Part shown: positions 7,422-15,632 of the stretch, one piece after another
Numbering within the stretch: the stretch's first letter is position 1
How the letters are laid out: each line of letters begins with the position of its first letter
DNA from: an uncultured Clostridia bacterium
GTDB lineage: Bacteria > Bacillota > Clostridia > Christensenellales > Borkfalkiaceae
Reading direction: 5' to 3'
DNA length: 64,000 bases
Assembly: GCA_947053655.1 (NCBI GenBank)
Contig: CAMRTO010000001.1
Coordinates: forward strand, 109,333-173,332
Notes under the pieces: model-generated
Told to the model about the DNA's origin: nothing
Seen by the model: the letters and a program-made list of their open reading frames with translations, nothing else
The model's database searches: none
Translations under genes and position numbers: made by a program

Positions 7422-10079
7422 TCAGCAACTAATTTGCACGGTAGACCCGTGACTTTCGGTTGCTTTATTTACTGTTATTTTACTGTCAATTCTGTGTTTA
7501 AGCTCCTCAACGTGACTTATGACGCCTATCGTAAAATGCGAGCTTTTAAGTTTTTCCAAAGCGTTCATTACCGTGTCGACCAAAGCGCCGTCCAAAGTGC
7601 CGAAGCCTTCGTCCAGAAAGAAAAATTCTATTGATTTCAGCGATGCGCAAATAGTTTGCGACAACGCCAGCGCCAGCGAAAGCGAAACAAGAAAGGTCTC
7701 CCCTCCGGAAAGCGTGTTCACGCCCCTGAGGTTGCCGCAGTCGAAATTGTCGCCGGCATAAAAGGTGTCCGTATAGGTAAGAAAATATCTGCCGTCCGTA
7801 AGATTTAAAAGCGTCGTCGAAGCCAGAGAAGATATATCGTACAAATATTCGTTGGCAATAAATTCCATAAATTTATTGCCTTTTGTCAGATCTTTCAACT
7901 GCCCGATAAGGTTATTACGTTTTTCCTCAACCGCAAACTGCTTTAAAAGTTCATGCTTTTCAGCCAATCTCTTCTGCGCGGTCTTGTAATTGTTTTTTAA
8001 TACGGCTAACTTTTCCTTTAACGAGGAAATCTCTTCCGAAATGCCGACCTTCTCTTTTTCGGACTGTAAAAACTCGTCTTGCGAAAACTCCGCAATACCG
8101 GGGATAGCTTTCAACTGCGCCATACGCGAATTAAGCGAAATATACTCGGCGTCGAATTTCCGCAAGGCGCTTTCCGCGTCGGGATAAGCCGAAAATTCTT
8201 CCGCAAGCTTTTTACAGCTTTCCGCGTCCTGCAAACCTGATTTTACGATAAGCTCTTTAAGCTTGCGCTCCAAATTTTCAGTTTCGCTATCCGCCGCTTT
8301 TAACTTTGCCTCCGCCGCGGACAAAAGCGAACGTAACTCCGACAAATCTTTTTGACAGGCGTTAATTTCGTCGTTTAGCTTTCGTTTAGCTTTTTCAAAA
8401 CCCTCGCGCACGGCGTTATTCTCTTTTACAGCCGACGAAAAATCTTTAATATCCGCACCGAATATCTTGCATATTTCGTTCTTTATTTCGTCGTAAGAAG
8501 ATTTAAGGTTTTCGCCTTCGGACTTTAAAAGTTCCTTTTCCCTTTCGCACTGCTTTACCGCAGCTTCCGCGTCCTTTAAACGCGCAACTACAGCGTTAAA
8601 TTCTTCCGTAAGCTTCTTGCGCCGACTGTCCGAGGCCTGAAAATTTTTAAGAGCGGATTCGGCTTCTTTCAAGTTAAAATCTTTTACCTGATAAATTCTG
8701 TCCTTATAAAAATCTATCCTGCTTTTTAATTCTTCGGTTACATAATCGTATAAAGGATTATCGTTGCCGAAAAGTTTAACATTGCCGTTCAACCCGACAA
8801 AATAGTCGAGAGAATTTACATATTCCTCTTTTAAAACAGCGCCTTTAAAATCTATATTAATAAGCTTTTCCAAATCTTCGGTGCCGCACAGGGAAAGCTC
8901 CTTTTCAACCGCGGCAGCTTCCTTTCTCCTATCTTCCGCCAAAGCGTAGAGAACGCGCAGTTCTTCGTCCTTTTTGCGGAATTCCATGCGCTTTGCTTCA
9001 AGCTGTTTTTCAAGACGTTCCAGTTTATACGGCTTATCCTCGCAAGCCTTGTATTTTGCCGCAAGCTCTATACAAACGGCGATTTTTTTATCGTAATTGT
9101 CAATGTTTAATTTGTTGTTGCACTGTTCGAGCCTGTTTTCCGAAAGTTTTATTTTTTCGGTTAATTCCGTCAAAGATTTTTCCGTCCGCAGACGCTCCTG
9201 TAATTTTGCTTTTATCTCGTCGCTAATTTCTACAACCGTTTTACAGACGGGCAAACAATTCAACCGCGTGCGCAAATCCTCCATACGTTGCTTTAAGGAT
9301 TCCGCCGCGGACAGCTTTACGAGAATCGCGTCCAGCTCTTTTCTGCTTTCGTTCAAGCTTCTCAAAACGGAAAAACTCTTTTCCGATTTCTCCAAACTTT
9401 TACTAAGGCACTCAATCTCTTTTTCGGTTTTAGATATTTCATTGCTACGCAACTCTAAAATTTCGTTTGAAACGTCCGAATACGTCTGCAATTTGGCTTC
9501 AGTTGTTCTGTATGCGATAGCGGCTTCGTCGCCGCAGGTTTTAAGCTTTTCTTTAAGTCTGTCGCCGTATTTAGAAAGTGAGAACAGTCGCTCTATAAGC
9601 GAAATTCTTTCCGACGGCTGAGATTTGACAAACTGGGAAAATTCGCCCTGCGGTAAAGCTATGCACTTCCTGAAATCCTCCGCGTCGACGCCGAGTATGT
9701 CCGTTATCTTTTTAGTAACGGTTGAAGCGTTGTCGGCAATACATACGCCGTCTTCAAACAGCGAAGCCTTATGGACGCCGCTTTTCTTTTTTATGGTGCG
9801 TTCGATAGAATAAACTTTGCGCTTACCTTCGGTTAAAACGTCAAAATCGAACTTGACCTCGGCGGCTTCGCTACGGTAATTTATAATATCGAGCTTTTCC
9901 CTACTTCTTTCAACCCTGCCGTAAAGCGCAAAATTTATACAGTCGAGTATGGTGCTTTTCCCGCTTCCCGTGTCGCCGAAAATACCGAAAATACCGCGCT
10001 TTATAAGTTTTTCAAAGTCGATAACCGTATAATCGGAAAAACTGTTTATACCTTTAAAACACAATTTCAGAGGTCTCAT
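7422..10079 (-). CDS. sbcC: Exonuclease SbcCD subunit C (SMC-like ATPase)
   Basis: An 885-residue SMC/Rad50-type ATPase. With SbcD it cleaves hairpins and protein-blocked DNA ends. Walker A GDTGSGKST is at 35-43, the Q-loop is in ALPQGEFSQF (about 141-150), the signature is LSGGETFLVSLSLALALS and Walker B is FFFLDEGFGTLD near the C-terminus. Long coiled coils flank a central segment around 420-470. The protein is shorter than E. coli SbcC (about 1050), and I see no CxxC zinc hook at the coil apex; the only close cysteine pair, CLPVC (275-279), is well off centre. Its ATG overlaps the sbcD stop in an ATGA, indicating coupled translation. Confidence 0.92.
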   Translation of the reverse strand: MRPLKLCFKGINSFSDYTVIDFEKLIKRGIFGIFGDTGSGKSTILDCINFALYGRVERSREKLDIINYRSEAAEVKFDFDVLTEGKRKVYSIERTIKKKSGVHKASLFEDGVCIADNASTVTKKITDILGVDAEDFRKCIALPQGEFSQFVKSQPSERISLIERLFSLSKYGDRLKEKLKTCGDEAAIAYRTTEAKLQTYSDVSNEILELRSNEISKTEKEIECLSKSLEKSEKSFSVLRSLNESRKELDAILVKLSAAESLKQRMEDLRTRLNCLPVCKTVVEISDEIKAKLQERLRTEKSLTELTEKIKLSENRLEQCNNKLNIDNYDKKIAVCIELAAKYKACEDKPYKLERLEKQLEAKRMEFRKKDEELRVLYALAEDRRKEAAAVEKELSLCGTEDLEKLINIDFKGAVLKEEYVNSLDYFVGLNGNVKLFGNDNPLYDYVTEELKSRIDFYKDRIYQVKDFNLKEAESALKNFQASDSRRKKLTEEFNAVVARLKDAEAAVKQCEREKELLKSEGENLKSSYDEIKNEICKIFGADIKDFSSAVKENNAVREGFEKAKRKLNDEINACQKDLSELRSLLSAAEAKLKAADSETENLERKLKELIVKSGLQDAESCKKLAEEFSAYPDAESALRKFDAEYISLNSRMAQLKAIPGIAEFSQDEFLQSEKEKVGISEEISSLKEKLAVLKNNYKTAQKRLAEKHELLKQFAVEEKRNNLIGQLKDLTKGNKFMEFIANEYLYDISSLASTTLLNLTDGRYFLTYTDTFYAGDNFDCGNLRGVNTLSGGETFLVSLSLALALSQTICASLKSIEFFFLDEGFGTLDGALVDTVMNALEKLKSSHFTIGVISHVEELKHRIDSKITVNKATESHGSTVQISC

Positions 10080-11224
10080 TCTTCCTCCGTAAGCGACAGA
10101 AACAAAGACAGTAAATCTTCCGGCGGATTACAGTCGAATCTGGATTTGTAGAACTCGGTAAACAATTGCGAAGAACTTTTATTTTTATTTGAAGCTCCCG
10201 CAAAAGCAGCTTCTACCCCGCGAACGTCCGCCTTCAATGAAACAAGATTTTCGCATGAATGAAGCTGCGCGCTTTCAACAGGCGTAAGCGGCTCGGACAA
10301 ATTAAGAGTAAGCTCTACATAATAACCGTCGTAACCGTTTAAAAGAGATAAGCCTTCCTGTGCGCCGTTAGCCTGCAACCTGATAAGTTTTTTTCCGGAA
10401 TTAAGCGTTACAGTATGAAAGTCCGAAATACCGTCGGCACTTATATCGAAAACGTTGACGGATTTTTCCGCCCCCGCTTCGTCAAACGAAAACTGCATGA
10501 TAGCGCCGCTGTAATAAGCGTTTCCGCCAATTTTCTGTCTTTTGTGCAAATGTCCCAACGCGCAGTAATCGCACGGTGGCAAAGCGTCTAACGCTACGGC
10601 GCGCGCGCCGCCCAAATCTATTTCCCTCTCGCTGTCGCTTACCGACCCGCCGGCAACGAATATATGAGATAAAAACAACGAAGGCAATTTTTCCGTCTTG
10701 CCCCTTTCACCATAAGCAATCCAGCGCAAAGCTTTTTCGGAAAAAGTTTCGTCGCTTTTGCCCTCTTTGAAGCGCGCTTCGTTGGGATACGGCAAAATAT
10801 TTATATAAACTCTTTCACCCTTTCCGTTACCGAAAATCATGTATCCGTTGTCGGAAACTACGGGACGGACTGTGAAATCTTTTCCGCACGAAACGGAATG
10901 AGAATTATTGCCTATAATATATACGTTCAATTCCTCGGTAAATGCCGAAGCCGCGGTAAGCCTTACGTAATCGTCATGATTTCCGCTTATTATTAATACG
11001 GCAGAATGTTTTGCAATGTCCTTCACACCGTCGAAAAATATGCTTTCGGCTTCCGCAGACGGCGTATAAGTATCGAAAACGTCACCCGCGACAAGAACCA
11101 GCTCAACCTGCTCGCTTTCGCAGATTGCGCTTATTTCACCCAACACGGCGCGATATTCGTCATAGCGCTCCCTGCCCATAAGTTTTTTACCGATATGCCA
11201 GTCGGAAGTGTGTAAAATTTTCAT
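10076..11224 (-). CDS. sbcD: Exonuclease SbcCD subunit D
   Basis: The Mre11-like manganese nuclease subunit of SbcCD. Phosphoesterase motifs are MKILHTSDWHIGK, VAGDVFDTYTPS, ISGNHDDYVR and CALGHLHKRQ. I place the start at the ATG at 11224, where the conserved MKILHTSDWH begins, not at the in-frame ATG 33 bp upstream; this gives 382 residues. The Shine-Dalgarno is weak either way. It is the first gene of the long minus-strand operon, about 76 nt downstream of the predicted start of a good sigma-A promoter. Confidence 0.95.
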   Translation of the reverse strand: MKILHTSDWHIGKKLMGRERYDEYRAVLGEISAICESEQVELVLVAGDVFDTYTPSAEAESIFFDGVKDIAKHSAVLIISGNHDDYVRLTAASAFTEELNVYIIGNNSHSVSCGKDFTVRPVVSDNGYMIFGNGKGERVYINILPYPNEARFKEGKSDETFSEKALRWIAYGERGKTEKLPSLFLSHIFVAGGSVSDSEREIDLGGARAVALDALPPCDYCALGHLHKRQKIGGNAYYSGAIMQFSFDEAGAEKSVNVFDISADGISDFHTVTLNSGKKLIRLQANGAQEGLSLLNGYDGYYVELTLNLSEPLTPVESAQLHSCENLVSLKADVRGVEAAFAGASNKNKSSSQLFTEFYKSRFDCNPPEDLLSLFLSLTEEE

Positions 11225-11263
11225 ACTGCGTTTCAAAAAACAAAGCAAACGCGACAAATGTAT

Positions 11264-11292
11264 TTGATTTTTTTTGCCCGAACTTATATAAT
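11264..11292 (+). promoter_or_regulatory. Sigma-A promoter of the DnaD-like gene
   Basis: -35 TTGATT (11264-11269) and -10 TATAAT (11287-11292) with a 17-bp spacer; predicted start near 11299, about 60 nt before the ATG. It faces the sbcD promoter, and the two predicted start points practically coincide. Confidence 0.72.
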
Positions 11293-11306
11293 ATAACTAC
11301 CTGAAT

Positions 11307-11335
11307 ATTATAGTCCTTTTCACAAAAGAAATCAA
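11307..11335 (-). promoter_or_regulatory. Sigma-A promoter of the sbcD operon
   Basis: Reading the reverse strand, -35 TTGATT (11335-11330) and -10 TATAAT (11312-11307) are separated by 17 bp. Predicted transcription start is near 11300. It drives sbcD-sbcC and probably the seven genes after them. Confidence 0.75.
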
Positions 11336-11358
11336 GCGTTAAAACGGAGTTTGAAAAA

Positions 11359-13074
11359 ATGCCTTTAATTTCGGTTTCCGACGAGCTTTTAAAGAAATCT
11401 TTCACAAGCGTCGAAAACAAATTTATCACCAAATACTTACCCGTACTGGAGCCGAATGCGGTTAAGGTTTATCTTTTTGCTCTATACGCTTATCAAAACG
11501 GATTAAACTCGCTTACGCTTGACGATATTGCCGCAAGATTGACGTTTACGTCCGAACAAACGGAAAGTTATTTCGAATACCTTGAAGAATTAGAGCTTGC
11601 GGCAATAATTTCGCGCAATCCCTTTTCGGTGAAAATTTTAGACGCGGACAACGTTTACGGCGCCCCGAAAAAGATTAACCCCGAAAAATACGCGGATTTT
11701 GCAAAGGGCGCGCAGTCGGTAATTACGGGCAGAATGATTTCCACAAACGAGTACAGGGAATATTACCGCCTTTTGGAGGATTATGGCTTCGAACAGAACG
11801 CGCTTTTAATGATAATGAATTATTGCGTCGGACTTAAAGGCGACAATATAAATATGCGGTACATAAAAACCGTTGCAAAAAGCTTTGCCGCCGAAGGCGC
11901 GATTACCGCGCGCAAGGTCGACGAAAAGCTGGCGGACTACGATTCGGTTTCCCTCTCTTTGGGCGTACTGTTCGAAAAGCTGCACATTTCGGGAAAACCC
12001 GACTTGGACGACAAAAAGTATTACAAGCAATGGACCGAAAATCTCGGTTTTGACGACGAAGCTATAAAAGCCGCGGCAAAATGCTTTAAGGTCAAGTCTA
12101 TGGGTAAGTTAAACGACGCCGTAAACGAGCTTTACAGAAACCATAAGTTAGACGTTAAAGAAATTCAGGATTACTGCAAAAACAGAACCGATGCCATAAA
12201 CGCGGCATACGATATAGCAAAAAAATTGGGCGTATTTATACAACAGCCTTTGACCTACGTCGAAAAATACGTCGGTGTTTGGCGCGATTACGGTTACGAT
12301 TTCGAAAGTCTGAATCTTATTGCCGATTACTGCTTCGGGCAAGACAAAAAGTCTTTCGACGCGATGAGCGAAACAATACTGGAGTTTTACAACGCCGGAG
12401 TAATAAACGGCTCCTCTTTGGAAAAACACATTGAAGCTTTAAACGAGAAAGACAAATTCATACATAAATTACTGAAAACGTGCGGTTTGACCAGACGTAT
12501 TATTGAAAACGACAGGGAAACTGTTTCAAGATGGCGCGATTGGAATTTTTCCGACGAAATGCTGCTATGCGCCGCCGAAGCCGCGAACGGTAAAGCCAAC
12601 CCCGTGGCTTATATGAACACAGTGCTTTCCGCCTGGAAAAGCGAAAATGTATTCAGTCCCGATAAAATTTCGAAGCCTGCCGGTAAAAATAAATACCCCC
12701 CGTCAGACAGCCGCGTCGAGCGCGCCGAAATAGAAAGGCATTACTACGATTTGAAACACTCCGCCGAAGACGCCGCGGAAAAAGCCTTAATAAGAGCGAA
12801 AGCAGACTCTATTTACGGCGAAATACACGATAAAATAAACACACTGACCATACAGCTTGCGTTTGCCGAAGTTAAAGACGCTAACCAAGCCGCAAAGCTT
12901 TCCGCCACGCTTAAAGAACTTGAGTCGCAGGGTGACAAACGATTGAAAGAATTGGGTATGGATAAATCGCAGTTTATTCCCGAATATCACTGTAAAAAAT
13001 GTAATGATACAGGCTATAACAAAGACGGCAAACCTTGCGAATGTATGAAACAATTTATTAAAACTTTACACTAA
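11359..13074 (+). CDS. DnaD-like replication protein with four DnaD modules and a zinc tail
   Basis: A 571-residue protein. Residues about 15-95 look like the winged-helix N-terminal domain of DnaD/DnaB primosome proteins. Four repeats of the DnaB_2/DnaD C-terminal module follow: about 135-192, 221-275, 304-360 and 389-438, each starting with a Y/W-rich helix (for example YYRLLEDYGFEQNAL, WRDYGYDFESLNLI). The last 120 residues resemble the N-terminal part of DnaC/DnaI helicase loaders: a long helical stretch, then a zinc motif with Cys545, Cys548, Cys560 and Cys562 (CKKCNDTGY...CEC). No AAA+ ATPase follows; the stop is succeeded at once by a terminator. Likely role: helicase loading or replication initiation. 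Shine-Dalgarno GGAG lies 9 nt before the ATG. Confidence 0.85.
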   Translation: MPLISVSDELLKKSFTSVENKFITKYLPVLEPNAVKVYLFALYAYQNGLNSLTLDDIAARLTFTSEQTESYFEYLEELELAAIISRNPFSVKILDADNVYGAPKKINPEKYADFAKGAQSVITGRMISTNEYREYYRLLEDYGFEQNALLMIMNYCVGLKGDNINMRYIKTVAKSFAAEGAITARKVDEKLADYDSVSLSLGVLFEKLHISGKPDLDDKKYYKQWTENLGFDDEAIKAAAKCFKVKSMGKLNDAVNELYRNHKLDVKEIQDYCKNRTDAINAAYDIAKKLGVFIQQPLTYVEKYVGVWRDYGYDFESLNLIADYCFGQDKKSFDAMSETILEFYNAGVINGSSLEKHIEALNEKDKFIHKLLKTCGLTRRIIENDRETVSRWRDWNFSDEMLLCAAEAANGKANPVAYMNTVLSAWKSENVFSPDKISKPAGKNKYPPSDSRVERAEIERHYYDLKHSAEDAAEKALIRAKADSIYGEIHDKINTLTIQLAFAEVKDANQAAKLSATLKELESQGDKRLKELGMDKSQFIPEYHCKKCNDTGYNKDGKPCECMKQFIKTLH

Positions 13075-13078
13075 AAAA

Positions 13079-13110
13079 ACAGGCGGAAAATTTTCCGCCT
13101 GTTTTTTTTT
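13079..13110. terminator. Bidirectional intrinsic terminator
   Basis: A perfect palindrome (13079-13102; arms ACAGGCGGAAAA and TTTTCCGCCTGT) followed by a T tract to 13110 and preceded by an A tract. It serves the plus-strand DnaD-like gene and the converging zinc-ribbon gene. Confidence 0.88.
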
Positions 13111-13119
13111 ATTTAATTA

Positions 13120-13476
13120 TTAAAGTATTGCGCAAATAGCCGAAGTCACACCGCCGACAGAAGCAGCAGCACAACCGACGCCTGCAATTAAAGCTATAAC
13201 CAAAATTACATAGCTGCAAAGTTCAAGCGCATTAAGCACGATACCCGCAATAGCCAATCCCTTATAGGGAGCGCCGTTCTTCGCGTTTTTCAAGCCTAAA
13301 ATGCTCAAAATCAAGCCGATAAAGCTTATACCGAAGAAAAACATAACAAAGCCCGCAACAGCAAAGCCATTGCCTTCATCACCGGACGAAGTTTTAACCT
13401 GGGCTACCTGCACTCCGCAATGAGGACAGACGACTGCATTATCGTCAATAGTCTGACCGCAATTTTTACAAAACAT
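13120..13476 (-). CDS. Zinc-ribbon membrane protein (DUF4190-like)
   Basis: A 118-residue protein. The N-terminus is a zinc ribbon with CKNC...CPHC (Cys4, Cys7, Cys17, Cys20). Residues about 37-62 and 77-104 are hydrophobic and fit two membrane segments joined by LKNAKNGAPYKGLAIAG, the arrangement of DUF4190 proteins. Function is not known; such proteins are common small membrane proteins in Firmicutes. It has its own promoter and a good Shine-Dalgarno (AAGGAGAG). It stands alone between two terminator-bounded units. Confidence 0.8.
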   Translation of the reverse strand: MFCKNCGQTIDDNAVVCPHCGVQVAQVKTSSGDEGNGFAVAGFVMFFFGISFIGLILSILGLKNAKNGAPYKGLAIAGIVLNALELCSYVILVIALIAGVGCAAASVGGVTSAICAIL

Positions 13477-13504
13477 ATCTCTCTCCTTAGTTTTTGTTAG
13501 CTAT

Positions 13505-13533
13505 ATTATAATATTATAAATACTTTAAGTCAA
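13505..13533 (-). promoter_or_regulatory. Sigma-A promoter of the zinc-ribbon protein gene
   Basis: -35 TTGACT (13533-13528), 17-bp spacer, -10 TATAAT (13510-13505) on the reverse strand, 29 bp upstream of the ATG. Confidence 0.78.
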
Positions 13534-13571
13534 GTATTTGATAATATTTTATTATGCCAAAATCGATAATA

Positions 13572-14480
13572 TTACTCATTTATTTCACATTTTTCGTCCT
13601 CTCCGTAAGGATTGACGTGCACTGTAATATGCTTGATTAGCGGAAATTTTTCTTCTATGCCGCTATGGACAGACTCTGCAATTCTATGTGCCTCTATAAG
13701 CGGAAGATCGCCTTCGCACGCGATTTCCGTTATAACGTATATCCTGTTACCGAACTTCCTTGTCATAAGTAAATCCACACGCTTTACCCCGTCGCAAGAA
13801 CCTATAAACTCCCTTATTTCGTTCTCCGTTTTATCGTCGCAGGCTTCATCCGTCATCTTTTTTACGGCATCCCAGAATATTTGTACGGCGGCTTTCAAAA
13901 TAAGCAGACAGATAACGATACAAGCTATGCTGTCTAAAATTTTTACCCCGCACATACCGCCGATTACACCGACAAGACTGCCCACGGAAGAAAGCGCGTC
14001 CGAACGGTGATGCCACGCGTCGGCTTTGAGTGCGGAAGAATTTACCTTTTTTGCCGCCAGATACGTATACCAAAACATACCCTCTTTAACAACAATCGAA
14101 ACCGCGGCGGCGACAAGCGCGATAACCTTGGGCACCGCAAAATTTTTATAATCGCCCGTGACGATATTTTTTACGCCCGAGTATCCTACGCCCACACCCG
14201 TAGCAAACAAAACAACAGCCAATAAAATTGCGGCAACACACTCGAACCTTTCATGTCCGAACTGGTGGTTTTTATCGGCTTTCTTTGCGGAAATTTTAAC
14301 GCCTATTATTACTATAACGGTTGAAAACACGTCGGAAGCAGAATGTATCGCATCGGAAATCAAAGCATACGATTTACCGAATATGCCCGCAAGCAATTTG
14401 AAAACCACAAGCGCGGCATTCATAAAAATAGTTATTACCGATACCCTCACCGCTACTTTGGTTAAATCGTTACTTTTCAT
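13572..14480 (-). CDS. Cation diffusion facilitator (CDF) transporter
   Basis: A 302-residue divalent-metal efflux transporter, probably a proton antiporter in the cytoplasmic membrane. The two intramembrane metal-site motifs are present: SDAIHSASD in helix 2 (Asp43, Asp50 region) and DAWHHRSD in helix 5 (Asp154, His157, Asp161). The linker motif HQFGHERFE is also present. The C-terminal cytosolic domain (about 210-302) ends with the expected HITVHVNPYG. The HHRSD form is typical of the bacterial CDF clade with mixed Zn/Mn/Fe specificity, so the metal cannot be named. Shine-Dalgarno CGGAG lies 5 nt before the ATG. Confidence 0.93.
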   Translation of the reverse strand: MKSNDLTKVAVRVSVITIFMNAALVVFKLLAGIFGKSYALISDAIHSASDVFSTVIVIIGVKISAKKADKNHQFGHERFECVAAILLAVVLFATGVGVGYSGVKNIVTGDYKNFAVPKVIALVAAAVSIVVKEGMFWYTYLAAKKVNSSALKADAWHHRSDALSSVGSLVGVIGGMCGVKILDSIACIVICLLILKAAVQIFWDAVKKMTDEACDDKTENEIREFIGSCDGVKRVDLLMTRKFGNRIYVITEIACEGDLPLIEAHRIAESVHSGIEEKFPLIKHITVHVNPYGEDEKCEINE

Positions 14481-14517
14481 TTTTACTCCGTTTTTTAATA
14501 TTATTGGTTAAAATGAA

Positions 14518-14546
14518 TTGACAATATAAATCAATTAAAATATAAT
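14518..14546 (+). promoter_or_regulatory. Consensus sigma-A promoter of tRNA-Thr
   Basis: Perfect TTGACA (14518-14523), 17-bp spacer, perfect TATAAT (14541-14546). The tRNA 5' end is 20 bp further on, as expected for a stable RNA gene with a short leader. Confidence 0.85.
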
Positions 14547-14566
14547 ATTCAAGTAAATAAAATATT

Positions 14567-14641
<75 letters not shown>

Positions 14642-14642
<1 letters not shown>

Positions 14643-14672
14643 AAACCTTTCCTTATCGGGAAAGGTTTTTAT
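14642..14672 (+). terminator. Intrinsic terminator of tRNA-Thr
   Basis: Stem AAAACCTTTCC / GGAAAGGTTTT (14642-14652 and 14659-14669) followed by T-rich sequence. Confidence 0.82.
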
Positions 14673-14747
14673 CTTTATCAGGCGTACCTGACGGCGACGT
14701 ATAAAACAAAAAATTTATTTGCGACAAATCTGCCGAATACTTAATAA

Positions 14748-14782
14748 GCGGCGGACAAAGCGTGGAAAGCTTTGTCCGCCGC
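14748..14782 (-). terminator. Strong hairpin 3' of the Cys-rich protein gene
   Basis: A perfect 14-bp GC-rich stem (14748-14761 and 14769-14782) with a 7-nt loop, 14 bp past the stop of the Cys-rich gene. The following sequence on the reverse strand (TTATTAAG) is only weakly T-rich. Confidence 0.6.
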
Positions 14783-14796
14783 GGTAATTATTTATG

Positions 14797-15570
14797 TTAA
14801 AGTTTTCTTCTTGCGACTGCAATGCGTATTCTGCGTTTGACGGGCTCCGCCGACAGAGATTCCTCTTTTACGGTGGCGGACGGCAATACAGGCACGACAG
14901 GCTCTTCCTTAACGGCTACTTCTTTTACGCGGTCTTCCGTCGTTTCCTTAACGGGCTCCTTGACAGGCTCTTTAACGGGCGCAACCGTTTCCTTAACGGG
15001 GATAAAAATATCCGCGCCGTCTATTTCTTCCGTAGGCTTTAAATCCGAAGCCGTCTTTATTTCCGGCAAAACAAGCACGGGCTCGTCCTCCGCCTCTGTC
15101 ACGGCTATTTCTCCGATAACGTTCTCTTTCGTCTTGGATTTATAAATTTTCGGCTCGGAAAATCTTACTTCCTGTACGCCGCGCGTCTTAACGGTTTTAT
15201 GCTCTGCAATTTTCACTTCACGCACTGCGGAAGCGGGATTTTGCAATTCCTGTCCCGAAAGCGAACGGGAAACTTCGGGCTTGCCGATATGATTTTTAGA
15301 CGTACCGTTTAAAACAGGCGAAGCGTCGATTTCTATATTCATACCCTCCGACTGCAACATCCTTATGTATGCGATTGCGCAGGGGTAAATACTCGTTTTA
15401 TCGCAACCGCGGCAAAACGGAGCATAAATTCCGCAAAGATCAAACCCGCTGACCAGACTGTTTTTATATTTATCCGCATCGATAACCATCTGTATTTTAG
15501 AAAGATTATCTTGATTGAGCTTTCTGGGCATAGTCTTTAAAAGCTGTAAAGGCGTATATTCATCCCACAT
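14797..15570 (-). CDS. Uncharacterised Cys-rich protein with Lys/Glu repeat tail
   Basis: Not a family I recognise. The start at 15570 is set by a perfect Shine-Dalgarno AGGAGG 7 nt upstream and gives 257 residues; an upstream in-frame ATG at 15615 lacks one. Residues 1-90 look folded and hold four cysteines, Cys46, Cys53, Cys56 and Cys64 (C-x6-C-x2-C-x7-C), a plausible zinc or iron-sulfur site. The rest is low-complexity, rich in Val, Lys, Glu and Pro, with VKEP tandem repeats near 200-210 and a basic end (KRRIRIAVARRKL). No signal peptide or membrane segment. It has its own promoter and a strong 3' hairpin. Confidence 0.75.
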   Translation of the reverse strand: MWDEYTPLQLLKTMPRKLNQDNLSKIQMVIDADKYKNSLVSGFDLCGIYAPFCRGCDKTSIYPCAIAYIRMLQSEGMNIEIDASPVLNGTSKNHIGKPEVSRSLSGQELQNPASAVREVKIAEHKTVKTRGVQEVRFSEPKIYKSKTKENVIGEIAVTEAEDEPVLVLPEIKTASDLKPTEEIDGADIFIPVKETVAPVKEPVKEPVKETTEDRVKEVAVKEEPVVPVLPSATVKEESLSAEPVKRRIRIAVARRKL

Positions 15571-15594
15571 AAAATGCCTCCTGTAACATATTTG

Positions 15595-15623
15595 ATTATA
15601 CATTAACGCAAACAAAAATACAA
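15595..15623 (-). promoter_or_regulatory. Probable promoter of the Cys-rich protein gene
   Basis: -10 TATAAT (15600-15595) with -35 TTGTAT (15623-15618) at 17 bp on the reverse strand. The -35 is weak, the -10 is perfect. Confidence 0.55.
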
Positions 15624-15632
15624 GTAAAAAAC

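Noticed and set aside
14940..15000. Short tandem repeats as a possible CRISPR or DNA repeat array
   Set aside because: They encode the VKEP repeats of the Cys-rich protein in frame; units are about 12 bp with no spacers.
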